Source of the DNA: Gnetum montanum
Taxonomy: Eukaryota; Streptophyta; Gnetopsida; Gnetales; Gnetaceae
Direction of reading: 5' to 3'
Assembly (NCBI GenBank): GCA_015680685.1
Contig: MNCI01005801.1
Span: forward strand, 6,276-70,275
DNA: 64,000 bases
A model generated the notes under the pieces. It made no database searches and was not told the DNA's origin. It saw nothing but the letters and a program-made list of their open reading frames with translations. Position numbers and translations under genes: made by a program. Numbering within the stretch: the first letter of the stretch is position 1; each line of letters begins with the position of its first letter. Below are positions 1 to 11,677 of this stretch, piece after piece.

Positions 1-2
1 TT

Positions 3-1583
3 GCTAATCGTCTTCTTTATCGCATTGATCAATATTGTAGACTCTCTGGCTCTCAAATTAATTGGTTCAAATCTTCTATCTTTTGCAACAAAGAGGTTCA
101 AGCCTGGGCGTTGTCTAAGTCTTGGCAATTTTTAGGAAAGGATCAAGTTTTTAAGCTTCTTGGCATTCCCTTTTCTTTTGGCGGATTAGCCAAAACATTA
201 TGGGATGTCACTGTGAAGAAACTTGAACAAAAGCTTATTAAGTTGAAGGAAAAGAAGCTATCTATGGCTGGTAAATTTATTGTCTGCAAGCATATTCTCC
301 AAGCTACCCATGTGTATTACTCTTCTTGTTGAGCTCCTAGCATCTCTGCTTATCGTTGCATTGATCAACTAGTCAAACACTTTCTTTGGAATAGCAGTCA
401 TACTAAGAAAGGATTTTGTCGGGTTGCTTGGAACGTCTGTACTTCTCATAAAGAGGATGGTAGTTTGGACCTCATTGATTGCTACAAACAGGGCATTGTA
501 TTATGTGCCAAATGGATGGCCAAATGCTTATCTGGCTCTAAACCTTGGAAGCTTCTTTTCCTTAAACGCATACAGCTTGGGAAGCCCAAAGGTAGTAATT
601 ATTGGAATAATACTCATTTCCTTAACTGGATTCTTTTTCCCACTGGTATTACCATTTCTGGTTCTGTTGTCATCAAACACATTTGGAAGGCATGGTGTTA
701 TATCAGTCAGTTTTGGAACTTTAACACTATCACTATTTCTTCCTCTACACTTGATAAGCTTTCTCCTTGGTGGATTCCCATTCACAATGAACCTTGGGCC
801 ATTAAGCGTCCTCGTCTATGTAGCACTTGGGATAAGCTTGGCATCTCCTCCCTCTCCTCTCTTCGCATTCATAATCGTTGGATTACTTGGACTGAATGTC
901 ACCTTATTTACGGTATTAATGCTGCTCAAAAGTCTACCTTTTGTACGATTTTGGATAGCTTGAACAAAAGTGTTGTTATTCAAGACTCCCTTGGTGGTTT
1001 TTTAGATCTTTCTTGGATTTCTGGTCATCAAGTTTTTCCCTATCATTCTAAGATTGTTTACTCTCTTATTAATTCCACTACTAATATTTGGCCTAGATTC
1101 AACCATCTTTGGCAAGTTAATCTTAATGTGCAGGTTTGGAAGCAACGTATTCAGACTATTTGGACTACTCCTACTTCTTCAAAGATTCAACATTTTCTGT
1201 GGTATCTGATTCACCAAGGTCTTCCTGTGGGTGTTCGGAGCTCTCATTTGGGGGTTCCTGACCCACAATGTCCTATTTGTCACAGGGAAGATGCATTTAC
1301 TCACTATTTTTTTTCTTGTCCCCTTGCTCATAGCTCTTGGATTTGGTGTGGTAGGTTTTTACAGGGTTTTCGACCAAGCTTGGATGAGGTTCTTTTTGGT
1401 GACACTCCGCATCTTCAAGGCTCTTTGATTTATATCTGGTGTCGCCTTCGTCCCCTTATTCTCCATGCTATCTAGAAATTTCGTTGTAATGTGGTTTTTC
1501 AACGTGATTCTCCTACTAATATTCTCTCCTTGTCAATTCAAGGAGACATTGTTCAACAGGTAATGCTGCAGTTGAGCTCTTGA
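3..1583 (+). pseudogene. LINE (L1-type) ORF2, C-terminal part of reverse transcriptase and zf-RVT
   Basis: One reading frame runs from the window edge to a TGA at 1581, broken only by TGA at 330-332 and TAG at 1473-1475. The N-terminal part is the end of a non-LTR reverse transcriptase (LLYRIDQYCRLSGSQINW, then LGIPF and KKLSMAGKF), which in L1 elements primes cDNA synthesis at a nicked target. Around 1190-1340 it has the zinc-knuckle-like zf-RVT pattern typical of plant LINE ORF2 (FLWYLIHQGLPV, CPICHREDAFTHYFFSC). The endonuclease and RT core would lie upstream of the window. Two stops make it non-functional; absence of frameshifts suggests moderate age. Plant LINE assignment is secure; the family is not determined. 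Confidence 0.85.
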
Positions 1584-1760
1584 ACTTTTTCTCTCCCGTT
1601 TTTCCTAATTTCTTGTAGTTTCTCCTCTTTTGAGTGAGTTTTTCCCCTTTGGCTGTTAGTGTTTCCTTCTTTGAGACCTCTTCATCTTTTTTGACCCTCT
1701 CTTTTATCCCCTTTGTACTATTTTCTTTTTTCTCTATTAATTAAATTTATTTTTTGGGGT
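1584..1760 (+). mobile_element. LINE 3' untranslated region (probable)
   Basis: Pyrimidine-rich sequence with many CTCTTTT and TTTCCC runs follows the ORF2 stop and ends near TTTGTACTATTTTC and AATTAAATTTATTTTTTGG, a layout common at plant LINE 3' ends. No clean poly(A) tail or target duplication is visible, so the exact end is a guess. Confidence 0.45.
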
Positions 1761-2838
1761 CCGACACTTCCCCCCCTAATGCTGCCTATATCTTACCATA
1801 ATGATATTTAAATAATGATGATGAGAGAGTGGAACGTGGTGCAGTGTGGTAAGGTATAATTGGCATGAGGGATGTTTGGTCCATAAATAGTCTACGTTGA
1901 ATGAGATGTGGAATAACAGATAACAATAAACTATGCTCATTGAATGCGAGTAATATACACAAAGTAGTGAGAATAAAGTGGGCTTTGCCTGCAATAAAAT
2001 TAAGACTTGAAATAAAGCGAGGTTATTGGAAAAGACTTCCACCTTTATTTCGAAAAAACTCTAATGCTCTTCTCTGTGTATGGTGAAGAAGATTATCTAC
2101 TGGATTTATTTGTTTGTCTTTTTGGATTTTGGGACGACTCCTTAAACCAGACTTATCACACAAGTACGTGGAATTCAACGCAGCAAATTTTAAGTTAAAG
2201 GTGATGCAATAAGGAGGAATTTTCACGTACTCCACGGAGGATTGGATGGAAGAAAAGACGTTCTTACGTTGTTGAAGCATTGCAGGAACGAGGTTATGGA
2301 ATTCAAACTTTTGAGATAGTCACAGTAAAAATTATGTGTTAAAATAGTGTTTTTGGTGATAGATAAACAAACATCATCATCACAATTAAAGCTACGGCAT
2401 ACCACATTTCTGAGGTCGCCTCAAGTGAATGTGATGCATTCCAGTGTCAAAAACTTTGGCCTTCCAATGAGGGTCTTTGAATTTAAATATTGTATACTTG
2501 AAGTAATGTGAATTTGCTAAAAGAAAAAGAAAGGCAGGTTCTTAGAAGATTCATTAATCCATTTCATGGGTTGTCTTATAACATCTCATATATACAATTT
2601 AATTCTCACGATTTCTTCCTTGTTAGAGAGGGTCTGCATTACATAAGCATCTCATATCCTTGCATTTGATCACAATGCTGTTACAAACTGATACACAGCA
2701 TGGACAAGGAAGCACGCAAGAGTGGTAAATATAAATTAAACTTTAGGAAGCAATCTCCAACGAGATACCTAACTTAAACATAAGATGCATACATAGACTA
2801 ACGGCATACTCTTTGAGGGTATTATGTTACATGTATAA
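1761..2838. other. No gene recognised
   Basis: AT-rich sequence with only short ORFs in all frames. I see no protein motif, RNA gene or clear repeat here. Confidence 0.5.
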
Positions 2839-3173
2839 TTACAAACAGATTTGAAAATAAAAGAGCAGCATCAACCAAAGTCTAGTCTCTGGCTTTGGAT
2901 TAATAGAAGAAGAAAGACAGACATTTAGCTTCTGAATCGGATTCAAGTACGGTACGGTACGTTGCAAAGAACCGATGAATGAACTCCTAACAATAATACA
3001 CAGCAATTGTGATGCATATGATATGCCAAGACCGAATGCAAATGCCAACAACATGACATTTGCTTCAATATATGATATGCCAAGACCGAATGCAAATGCC
3101 AACAACATGACATTTGCTTCAATAATCTAACTATTCTCAATGTGGAGGCTGCCTTAGCTTTGATTGGATGCAT
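2839..3173 (-). pseudogene. LRR receptor-like protein, C-terminal transmembrane segment (remnant)
   Basis: On the minus strand the frame ending at 2839 contains the hydrophobic stretch LLAFAFGLGISYASQLLC. This resembles the membrane anchor of plant LRR receptor-like proteins, which usually reads as LAFAFGFG...GF followed by a short cytoplasmic tail. The second LRR fragment of this window (6577-7039) ends with the related LGFGLSYSAQLLCIF, supporting the assignment. The anchor is present twice in tandem because of a 54-bp in-frame duplication. No leucine-rich repeats are left upstream on this strand, so this is a detached gene end. The assignment rests on the anchor and its similarity to the other fragment. 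Confidence 0.5.
3016..3123. repeat. 54-bp tandem duplication (18 codons)
   Basis: The block beginning ATATGATATGCCAAGACC at 3016 recurs at 3070 with no visible change over the shared span. The unit is 54 bp, a multiple of three, and on the minus strand each copy encodes the same 18-residue membrane segment. Confidence 0.9.
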
Positions 3174-5645
3174 TGCGGGTGGGAAACATTTATTTTTTGG
3201 GAAGCCACTTCCATCAAAGGTCTAGTTTCTACCCAAATCAGCATTTTATTGGCAGAAGCTTCATAAGATTTTGCAGCAACCGGAACTTTGATAAGCAGAA
3301 TTAAATGCATTAATATAATTTGGTGTGCTGGTAGAGCATACATAATTTTTTTAAATTTCAAAGTTAAAATCAAAGAACTTTTGAAGCTATAGAAATCAGT
3401 GTGGACAAAACATAGCGATTTGGATTATAATTTTCATTTTTGATACTAGTATTAGAATACTACTTTGAAATATATTTATTTTTTAAAAAAAATTCATTAA
3501 AATTTTAGACCATATTGTCTAAGTTGATAATATGATCCCAAAAGCAACTTCATTATGCTTAAGATCTTAAATTATTAATATAATATCTTTTTACATACTC
3601 ATGAAAAGCCCCGAATTTCGCTTATAAACTATATTTAATATTCCAAAATTGTCTTTTTAATAGTAGTTGCACATTATTTTTAATAAGAGTGGATTTGGAG
3701 TGACAAAGGTTGAAGACATCACTTACATGGAAAGGATTTGAATATAGTAGTTAGAGTAGGTCTTTATTTGTACAACTTTAGATGACAAGGTNATTTGAAT
3801 ATAGTAGTCAGCGTAGGTCTTTATTTGTATAACTTTAGATGACAAGGTCTGCTTTATTCTAGGTTTATTTCATATTTTTTTTTATTTACATCAGCAATTG
3901 GTGTATTTTACATTTCTATTTCCTTCTCTCTCTTTTTTGGTTCAAGAGAAAAGCATTGTACTTTTATTTTTATGTTATAAGGCCTATTTGACTGTGTATA
4001 TTTATGTGACCTCTATGTTATTTCAATTCTATAAGGAATCGTTATACATTGATTTATAGTAAATCTTAATAAATGAGTTCCATGTTCAGGGATTTTAGGA
4101 AGTTTTTTTAATAAATTCAAAGATTTTACTTAGTTTCGAATTTTTGAAAGAAACTAAAAAGGTTTAGATTTTGTTGTTCACTATCCTGTGCTCAGTTTTC
4201 AAAGTGTTTCTTTTTCTAATGCCATGTGAACCTATCAAGGTATAAACTTTTTAAAAATGTTTTAATCAAATAACATTGAAACCAAATTTAGATGTTCCAC
4301 TTAGCATTAATCTTCAAGATGTAACTTAGTATTTGTAATGGAATTGTAAAGTTTGTATTGTTAGAAATTTTTATTTAAAAAATAGATAGTTATATGTTAA
4401 TGTACAAGTGTGTAAAAAACTGTATTTGAACTATTGTGTTGTAAAAAAGCATTGTTTTGCCTTGTTTCTGGTTGTAAATTTTCGAAAAAAATAGCATAGC
4501 TTTTTGCTGTTTTTTTTACCCTTTGCACTGAAGGGTTCTCCATGTAAATTCTGCTATGTATATTTTACTGTTTTATCTATTTTATTTGCTATAATAGTTG
4601 GTTTGTAATATGCTTATCAACAAGATAATTATTATTAGGTATTTCTTGTATATCATTAAAATTGATTCATGTTCACCATTGGTAGTTCTATCTTCCGGGA
4701 TTGAAATATTTATCAAGTTTTGGTTTATTTAATCTTTTCAACTAAACTTGGTTGCAGTCCTTATATTTCATTCTATTATCTCCCTATGGAAAATTCTATT
4801 AAATCCTTTATTTATTGTACACTGCGACTAAGAGTTTCCTCTGTGCTGCTCACAATTTACAACATTCCAAGATATTTTACAAAACATGATCTTTTATTCC
4901 AAGATAATGAAAGGCAAAACCTATAAAAATGAAAAATAAATAAATAACAAAAAACATAATTAAACTAGAACAACCCCCTAACTACATCCCTAAAGGTCAT
5001 AAAAGCAAAAATCTAACAAAAACCCAAACAAACAAAAATAAAGCAAAAAAAAATTAAAAAAAAAACCAATTAAGGAAGAGGTGTGAGACCCTAAAAAAAT
5101 AACCAATTAAACTAAGCACAACCCTTAACTATATCCTCTATTTCTATGCATTACCCCTATACTCACTACCCCATCTATACATACTAATCACTAGGTTGCA
5201 TACTCACTATCCCCTTCCCCATACAAAAACTTCAACATGACATAGAACCTACAACAACCAGTGAAACATTATTAACTAAACAACAAAAACCATGAGTAAC
5301 CTATACCCTCTACACCTTATAACCTTTGTGAATTTAGATTTTTTTGGATTTCTTTAGCAACATCAATGCTTTTATGGAAGCCAATTTCAAGGATTTTTGC
5401 AACATCTCTTCAATTTTAGGAATTTTTTAAAAGGTTTTTTGCATTTCTGTGCATGATCCATGTACAAAACTTTAAATTTTTGAACAATTTGATAATTCTT
5501 CAATTTCTTCTCCATTTAGGACTTTGAGGTGTTTCTTCAGTTTTAGGAATTTTTACAAAAGTAATGTTGGTAGAGAAAAGGATGGAATTAAATGTAACAA
5601 CATGCAATAATGAAACTGTGATTAAAATTGAGATTAAAGATTCAT
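3174..5645. other. AT-rich non-coding stretch
   Basis: No ORF with recognisable content. Long A/T runs, including A-rich sequence at 4928-5080, and a tandem duplication with an ambiguous base at 3738-3848 are the only structures noticed. Confidence 0.5.
3738..3848. repeat. Tandem duplication of about 54 bp with an N at the junction
   Basis: TTGAATATAGTAGT begins both copies (3738 and 3795), and both end in TAGATGACAAGGT. They differ at a few positions. The only ambiguous base of the window, N at 3792, lies exactly between them. Confidence 0.85.
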
Positions 5646-5649
5646 TAAG

Positions 5650-6560
5650 TTCAAAGATTGATAGGATCTATTAGGCATATATTACATTTTCATTAAAAAT
5701 AAAGACAACCTCTACAAATTGACCAAGTATCAATGGTGGGTAACAAAAACAAATCATATAATTTTTTTGTTGCAACATTATAACATTGTTTCAAATGGGT
5801 AGTCACATCATAGAAAAGGAACACATGCAACTCATCCTCAAGGGCTTCAAACCTACACAACCTATGGGTATGCTCTTCTTGGAAGAGTTGAATCCATCTT
5901 CCACTTTCAATTTTAAGATGATATGAACTTAAACAAAGCTTGTGGATGGTACTTTGATACTTAATTAGAATAGCAACTTAGAGATAGTAAACTTCTACAG
6001 CTAGTTTATTACCTCTAATGTAATGTGAATAAAATCATTTTTTGCCTTCTACATTAGACCATAACTACATTAAGACCTTCTACTTAACTAACTAGTAAAT
6101 ATGTTTAGGATTTTACTGCACTTCCTCCAAAGAAATATTTCATTTTCTTAACCACTACATTCCCTAAAAATACTGCTTGTGGTCTTGTAAATCCTCAATA
6201 ACTACTTTAGAAAATCTATCTTGTCTTAAGATATGCAAATTATGAGTTTATACAATGAATTAGCATAAAGCTTCTACTTCTAAAGGTAATATATCATATT
6301 CACATAATAACATTAAGTAAGGTGTTTGCACTCTTTCAATATCTTTCCAAAGTTTAGCATCGAGCCCAAGTCCTCCATATCCATACAATATAATACGATA
6401 GATAATAGTCTAAAAATTTTGTTTTCTAATCTTCCTAGACAAGAATCCTAAGTCCTTGCACTTGCTTGTGAAAGCATACAAAGCCTTGAACCTTCATGCT
6501 ATGTTTTCTTTGATTCACTTCCCTACTTGTGATTCTTCATATAAATAAGACCCAAATATT
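5650..6560 (-). pseudogene. LINE ORF2 fragment (reverse transcriptase C-terminal region), degenerate
   Basis: Read on the minus strand, the right end gives FKYLGLIYMKNHK, then after decay a match to the LINE signature around LYCMDMEDLG (normally VLYGCEVWG). Further on there is a cysteine-containing tail with ESGRW-like and EDE.H-like motifs. This is the distal part of a non-LTR reverse transcriptase of the type with YLGI and VILYGCE motifs. Stops and frameshifts are frequent. It is homologous to 16655-17262 over about 600 bp, including the blocks CTACAAATTGACCAAGT and ACACATGCAACTCATC. Confidence 0.6.
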
Positions 6561-6576
6561 TAAAAGAATGTACTAA

Positions 6577-7039
6577 TTGCAAATTAGTATAAGTAGTGAC
6601 ATTTGGGAAGGCATAAGAAACCTCATTGCCTTAAGATTATTGAATTTATCTTATAATATGTTGACAATGAACATACCTCCACCAATTAGCAAATTACATT
6701 TTCTCAAAGATTTGCATTTAAGATGCAACCATGTATCAGAAAAAATTCCATTGAAGTTGCACTCATTAGACTTTTTTACTATTTTGAATGTTTCACATGA
6801 TAGATTATGTGGTAGGATTCCCAAAAGCACATAGTAATATAGCTTGGATGAAAGTTCCTTTTCAAAGAATGAATGTTTGTGTGGGTTTCCCAACAGCATT
6901 CCATGCAACCAAGAAAATGGAACATATGTCACTCGTAGTATTCAAATTAGGATTTGGCCTATCATATAGTGCACAATTGCTTTGTATTTTCAGTGTGATG
7001 CATTTCCTCCTTTTGTTAAAATCTACCTTGTTTGAATGA
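6577..7039 (+). pseudogene. LRR receptor-like protein, C-terminal LRRs and membrane anchor (fragment)
   Basis: The first frame (6577-6834) contains plant extracellular LRR units: LIALRLLNLSYNMLTMNIPP, LHFLKDLHLRCNHVSEKIP and FTILNVSHDRLCGRIPKST. These are the last LRRs of receptor-like proteins that sense ligands at the cell surface. After a stop and frame change, sequence at 6843-6900 reads SLDESSFSKNECLCGFP, the characteristic ...SF.GN..LCG.P cap motif. A hydrophobic anchor (FKLGFGLSYSAQLLCIF) and a short tail follow. The order LRR-cap-anchor is that of an RLP C-terminus; the signal peptide and most LRRs are missing, and at least one stop and one frameshift break it. It is a pseudogene fragment. 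Confidence 0.75.
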
Positions 7040-7059
7040 ACACTTTTCATTAGAAAAAG

Positions 7060-7480
7060 TTTATATTGTATTGGTTCTGGTGTGCGTGTATGCCCTTTGT
7101 TGTATTAGTTGCAATAAAGCCTTGTTGTATGCTTGTATTCTATTAGGATTTGTAATTCCAACCAACATGAAATGGTAGGGCTCACCTGATGGAAACACAT
7201 GTAATGCAAGGATGTTAAGTAATGACTCTTGTAACCTATAATATAAATGTGTAGGAGGGATCGTCAAACAAGAGCACACAGTGACTACCAACCTACTACT
7301 TCTCTAAAGTAAAGAATCATCTATTATAACTGTGAGTTGTAACTACAAATTCTACTCCTATTTAAATAGTCAAGCAGTCTTTGTTTGATGTACTTCATTT
7401 TCCACTTGTGCTTCCATAGTCAAGTAGAGTCTTTGTTTGATGCAATTCAGTTTCTACTTGTGCTTCAATATGACCCAACT
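7060..7480. repeat. Non-coding region with a diverged tandem duplication
   Basis: Two units share TCTTTGTTTGATG and ACTTGTGCTTC (about 7369-7420 and 7421-7472). No coding potential is seen. The region ends directly at the tRNA-like gene. Confidence 0.5.
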
Positions 7481-7554
7481 CTTTGGGTGGTGTAGTTGGT
7501 TATCACATTAGTCTCACACACTAAAGGTCCCTAGTTCAAGTCTTGGCTTAGACA
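7481..7554 (+). tRNA. tRNA-Val(CAC), possibly a pseudogene
   Basis: A 74-nt sequence folds as a cloverleaf. The acceptor stem is CTTTGGG/CTTAGAC with one mismatch and wobble pairs, the D arm is GTGTAGTTGGTTATCAC, the anticodon loop is CTCACAC with CAC at 34-36, and the T loop is TTCAAGT. It closely matches the plant tRNA-Val(CAC) pattern, including A-box TGGTGTAGTTGG and a B-box-like AGTTCAAGTC. A T5 run at 7564-7568 could terminate RNA polymerase III. The C-C mismatch at the top of the acceptor stem and a T-T mismatch in the T stem suggest decay. There is no intron. Confidence 0.65.
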
Positions 7555-8560
7555 CAATTATCAATTTTTGCTGTATTTTCTATTAGTACTCCTATATTTT
7601 ATAAGAAAAATTCATTTTTACGAAACCCATAATATTCTGACATTTCAGAAAAGGATTTAAGATGAAGAATGTTGCCTGTAATTACAAATATTTAAAATTA
7701 ATTGCATAACATCTAATATGTATGAGTCACTCTCTATACTTTATCAGAGAATTTCTATACGCGTAGCTAATTAAATTTGATTGTCTAACTTAAAAAGGGA
7801 AAACCCTGCCATGCCGGCTCCTCAGGCAGCCATGTAGGAAAATGTTTACACCGCATTCAATGATTATGGAGTTTCCATGAATCTGTTTTGGATCCTAAAC
7901 AAAGACTTATAAAATATACACACATGTACAGAACCATATATGGTTAAAGAATACATTTTGGACTCGTGGGTTTCATTTTTAATAGGTTTGTCATGGCCTA
8001 CTCGGTAAGGCATAAGCTTTAAAGATATGTAATTAATTAATTATAAAGATTCAGCGGGTTTCAATCTTTTCCAAAAGCAAGACGGCTCTCTGCAAGTATT
8101 CCACGTTCATTTTCATGATCACTCTCTGGTTTGCTTTCTAAGAAATCCAAAACTACCTAAGTAGAACTCGTGAATTTATTTCCAAAGAACGTAAATTCTA
8201 ACAATACTGCAAACAGTAACGTGATTGTACAAGATTTCTCGTTACTAGGTTGTTGCTACTTTGCTGGGCTTATTCTCATCGATGGCTGGGATCTTGTGAT
8301 TCATTTTCTCGCATACCACGCCTTTTGAAAATGCCGAAAAATTACTCGGGAGCAGGTAATGTGTTCAATATTTCATCTTCAAAATAAATGTTGCTTAAAA
8401 GATGTAACATTGTTTAAAGAGTCAAATTAAGATGCATTAAAAATGTAAATTTTATATATAAAATAACATGATAAAAATGAGTTGGGTTGACTTGACTTGA
8501 ATCAGACACTTTGATGACGGTCAAAGGAAGAAAACACTAGTGTGTTTGCATCTCCACTGA
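7555..8560. other. No gene recognised
   Basis: Only short open frames and no recognisable motif. This is the left flank of the copia element; its last five bases, GTTTC at 8561-8565, are the target-site duplication. Confidence 0.5.
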
Positions 8561-8565
8561 GTTTC

Positions 8566-8929
8566 TGTTAGCAGATCTGGCAGCAAAATATGAAATGAGA
8601 TGAAAATAAAGAGCAATGGAACCACAGGCAAATGTAGAAGGATCTTATTATCAGAAATGGGAATAACAAGCTTTTCTCTTCATCACAAGGAGAGAACAAG
8701 AAGAAGCCTCTCTCTCATGCAATAGGAGAAGAATGTAAGAGAAGAATATAAGAGTGGGATGGAAAGGGGATGTATGTGATAGATTTGAATTGAGGTGAGG
8801 GAGGTCCCTTTTATATTGGTGAAGTGACCCTTAAATATCTAATGATAACCACCCACTATTTTAATAAACATAACCAAATTTTAGCATGATAACCATGGCC
8901 TAACTTTATCATGATAAGTATGGCCAATA
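8566..8929 (-). repeat. 3' LTR of copia element E
   Basis: Homologous to 12772-13147. On the minus strand its first dinucleotide is TA instead of the expected TG (TATTGGCC versus TGTTGGCC), and it ends with TAACA. It has an extra stretch near 8734 and lacks one copy of a short duplication present in the 5' LTR. Confidence 0.93.
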
Positions 8930-8941
8930 ATCTCCCACTTG
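8930..8941 (-). promoter_or_regulatory. Polypurine tract of copia element E
   Basis: On the minus strand AAGTGGGAGAT lies directly before the 3' LTR, the usual copia plus-strand primer. Confidence 0.8.
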
Positions 8942-9039
8942 AAGATTTTGATTGAGGATCAATCAGATCTCCTCACCATTCTTTCTACCTTGCCATTCTA
9001 TGTTGCTTATGTTTTTACTAGGCCATATGAGGATCTACT

Positions 9040-10215
9040 TCAATCAAACTTGTCCATGTTAATCGATTTGGTTAGAACATCTGCAAGATTATCCTTAGTG
9101 TGTATCTTCTGCATATCCACACTTCCACCTTCTACTATGTTACAAACAAAGTGAAATTGTACTCCTATGTGTTTTGTACTTGAATGAAAGGTTGGATTCC
9201 TTGCAATATGCAAGGTGCTTTGACTATCAGAAAACAAAGGAATCTTCTCTTGTTTGTGTCCAAGCTCGTCTGATAACCTTTGAATCCAAATTGCTTCCTT
9301 GCAAGCTTGTGTAGTTACCATGTATTCTGCATCTGTTGTAGATAATGCGACTACTATTTGCAGTCTTGATACCTAGCTTATAGCTCCTCCTGCAAGTGTA
9401 AACACATAGCTTGTAGTAGATTTTCTTTTATTTGGATCACCTACAAAATCTAAATCCACATAACCTTAATAGTAAATTTTGATCCTGCATAACATAACGC
9501 AACATTTGAGCTACCCTTAATGTACCTTAGGATTCTCTTAATAGTACTTCAATGCTCATCCAAGATTTTCCATGTACCAACTGACCGCTCTCACTACTTG
9601 TGCAATGTTTGGTGTTGTACAAATCATAGCGAACATTAGGCTTACCACTGCTGATGCGTACGATACTCGAGACATCTCATTCCTCTCTACTTCATTGCTA
9701 GGACACATCTCGGAGGATAATTTAAAATTAACAGGAAGTGGGGTAGAAATTTTCTTACAGTCTTGCATGTTGAAGTGTCACAAGATCTTACCCAAGTAGT
9801 TTTTTTGAGAAAGCCAAATCTTCTTGTTATTTCTGTCTCGATGACTTTGCATCCCTAGAATCTTGTTTATTCGTCCTAAGTCTATCATATCAAATTCCCT
9901 AGCTAATTGTGCCTTCAATTCTTGGATTTGCTCTTTGTTGAGGCCTACAACCAACATCTCATCCACATACAATAGCATAACGATGAAATTTTCATCAAAC
10001 CTTTTGAAATATGTACAAGAATCTGCATTGAGTCTATTGTACCCAAGGCTCATGATATACAACTCAAATCTCTTAAACCAACACCTTGGCACCTGTTTGA
10101 GACTGTACAAAGATTTGTTCAACCTGCAAAACCAAGTTCTCTTTACCTTCTTCTGCAAAGCCTTATGGTTGGAGCTTGTAAATCTCTTCTTCAAGGTCTC
10201 CATGAAGAAAAGCAA
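9040..10215 (-). pseudogene. Copia reverse transcriptase (second half) and RNase H
   Basis: The frame at 9778-10215 contains the RT palm: NKSLYSLKQVPRCW, then LLYVDEMLVVG, where the family has YVDDM, so the second catalytic aspartate is glutamate here. After stops, 9556-9768 gives the connection region (SRVSYASAVVSLMFAM, normally YRSAVGSLMYAM). 9040-9321 is the RNase H end (CKEAIWIQRL, LFSDSQSTLHIARNP, KDNLADVLTKS). All three blocks share one frame, separated by stops. This part is shifted relative to the upstream gag-integrase frame by an indel near 10165-10215. The enzyme would have copied element RNA into DNA; it is certainly inactive. Confidence 0.92.
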
Positions 10216-11677
10216 TTTTTACATCTAGTTGTTCTAGATGTAGGTCAAATGTAGCACACATTGCTAGGACAACTTTGACTATTGTAAGTCTAACCACAGG
10301 AGAAAATATCTCATTGAAGTCAATTCCTTCTTTTTGAACATATCCCTTTACCACCAATCTTGCATGATATTGCTCCACTTGGTTGTTACTATCATGTTTG
10401 ATCTTGTAGACCCATTTGTTTTCAATAGCCTTTCTTCCTTGTGGTAGTGTAACAAGATTCCATGTCTTGTTTTTATGTAAAGCTTCAATCTCCTCCTGCA
10501 TTGCTACCATCCACAAAGACACATCTGGACTTTTGAGAGTCTCATGTAAAGTTGAGTGTTCTCCATCCTCCTTTGAAATGCTATCATCTCCCTTCTCTTG
10601 CATTTTATCTTTTGCAAATATCACATCTCTGCTAATGACAACCTTGTGAGTAGTGGGATCCCACAGGTGATACCCCTTAACTCCATCAGCATACCCTAAG
10701 AACATACATTTCTTGGACTTTGGGTCCAACTTTGATCTTTCTTGGTCATTGTACATCACATACACAAAACTTCCAAATGTATGGGGATGAGAATAAATAA
10801 CTGGCTTACTAGTCCACATTTCCATTGGTGTTTTTAGATCAATCGCAGTTGATGGAGACTGATTGATTAAATAGCAAGTAGTATTGATTGCTTCTGCCCA
10901 AAATGACTTGGTTAGATTTGCAGCCCTCAACATTGATCTTGTTTTTTCCAACAAGGTTTTGCTCATCCATTCTGCCACTCCATTTTGTTGAGGAGTGTGT
11001 GCCACTGTGAACTACCTCTTGATGCCTTCCTGTTGACAAAATGCATCAAATTCATCACTTGTATATTCTCCTCTATTATCAATCCTTAGACACTTGATCC
11101 TTTGTTAGGACTCAAGTTCTACCCATGCTTTAAAAACTTTGAAAACTAAAAAGACATCCACCTTCCTTTTGATTGGATACACCCAACATCTCCTAGAGTA
11201 ATCATCAATGAAAGATACAAAGTATCTTGCTCCTCCTGGGGAAGTAACTAGTGCTTGCCAAACATTAGAGTGCATCAAGTCCAAGATGTCTCTACTCTTA
11301 GCTATTGATGTGCTAAACTTTAATCTATGTTGCTTACTAGTAACACAATGCTCACAAAATGGTAAACATACTGAATTGAGCCCAGGAAGTAGTCTCTATT
11401 TAGAGAGAATCTTCAAACCTTGTTCTAACATATGACCAAGCTTTCAATGCCACAACATCATCGATTCTTCTTCCAAACTGGTTGATGCAACAAAAGACTC
11501 TCCCACTTGATGTGTGTTCCCCAGAAGCATGTACAAATTTGCAACAACATTTTCTTCCTTCATTACCACAAGTGCACCTTTGGTAATCTTCAAGATCCCA
11601 TTCTCTATATGAGTTTTGCACCCAACATCATCTAGTTGTCCTAAAGATAGTAGATTTTTCTTTAGGCCCTCCACATG
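10163..11677 (-). pseudogene. Copia integrase and start of reverse transcriptase
   Basis: In one frame on the minus strand: the zinc-binding region around 11430-11330 (KLGHM...FCEHC), the catalytic core around 11260-10990, and then RT fingers (WNLVTLPQGRKAIENKWVYK, KARLV-like, FSPVVRLTIVKVVLAM, LDVKIAFLHGDLEEEIY). In the integrase core, MHSNVW has N where copia integrases have the catalytic D (HSDVW), and RIDNRGEY replaces SDNGGEY. PQQNGVAEWMSKTLLE keeps the region of the catalytic E. Stops at about 11431, 11107 and 11010 break it. This fits a decayed integrase. Confidence 0.9.

Noticed and set aside
424-963. 179-codon hydrophobic frame as a membrane protein
   Set aside because: It overlaps the LINE ORF2 frame, which has clear RT motifs; the hydrophobic bias comes from the T-rich alternate frame.
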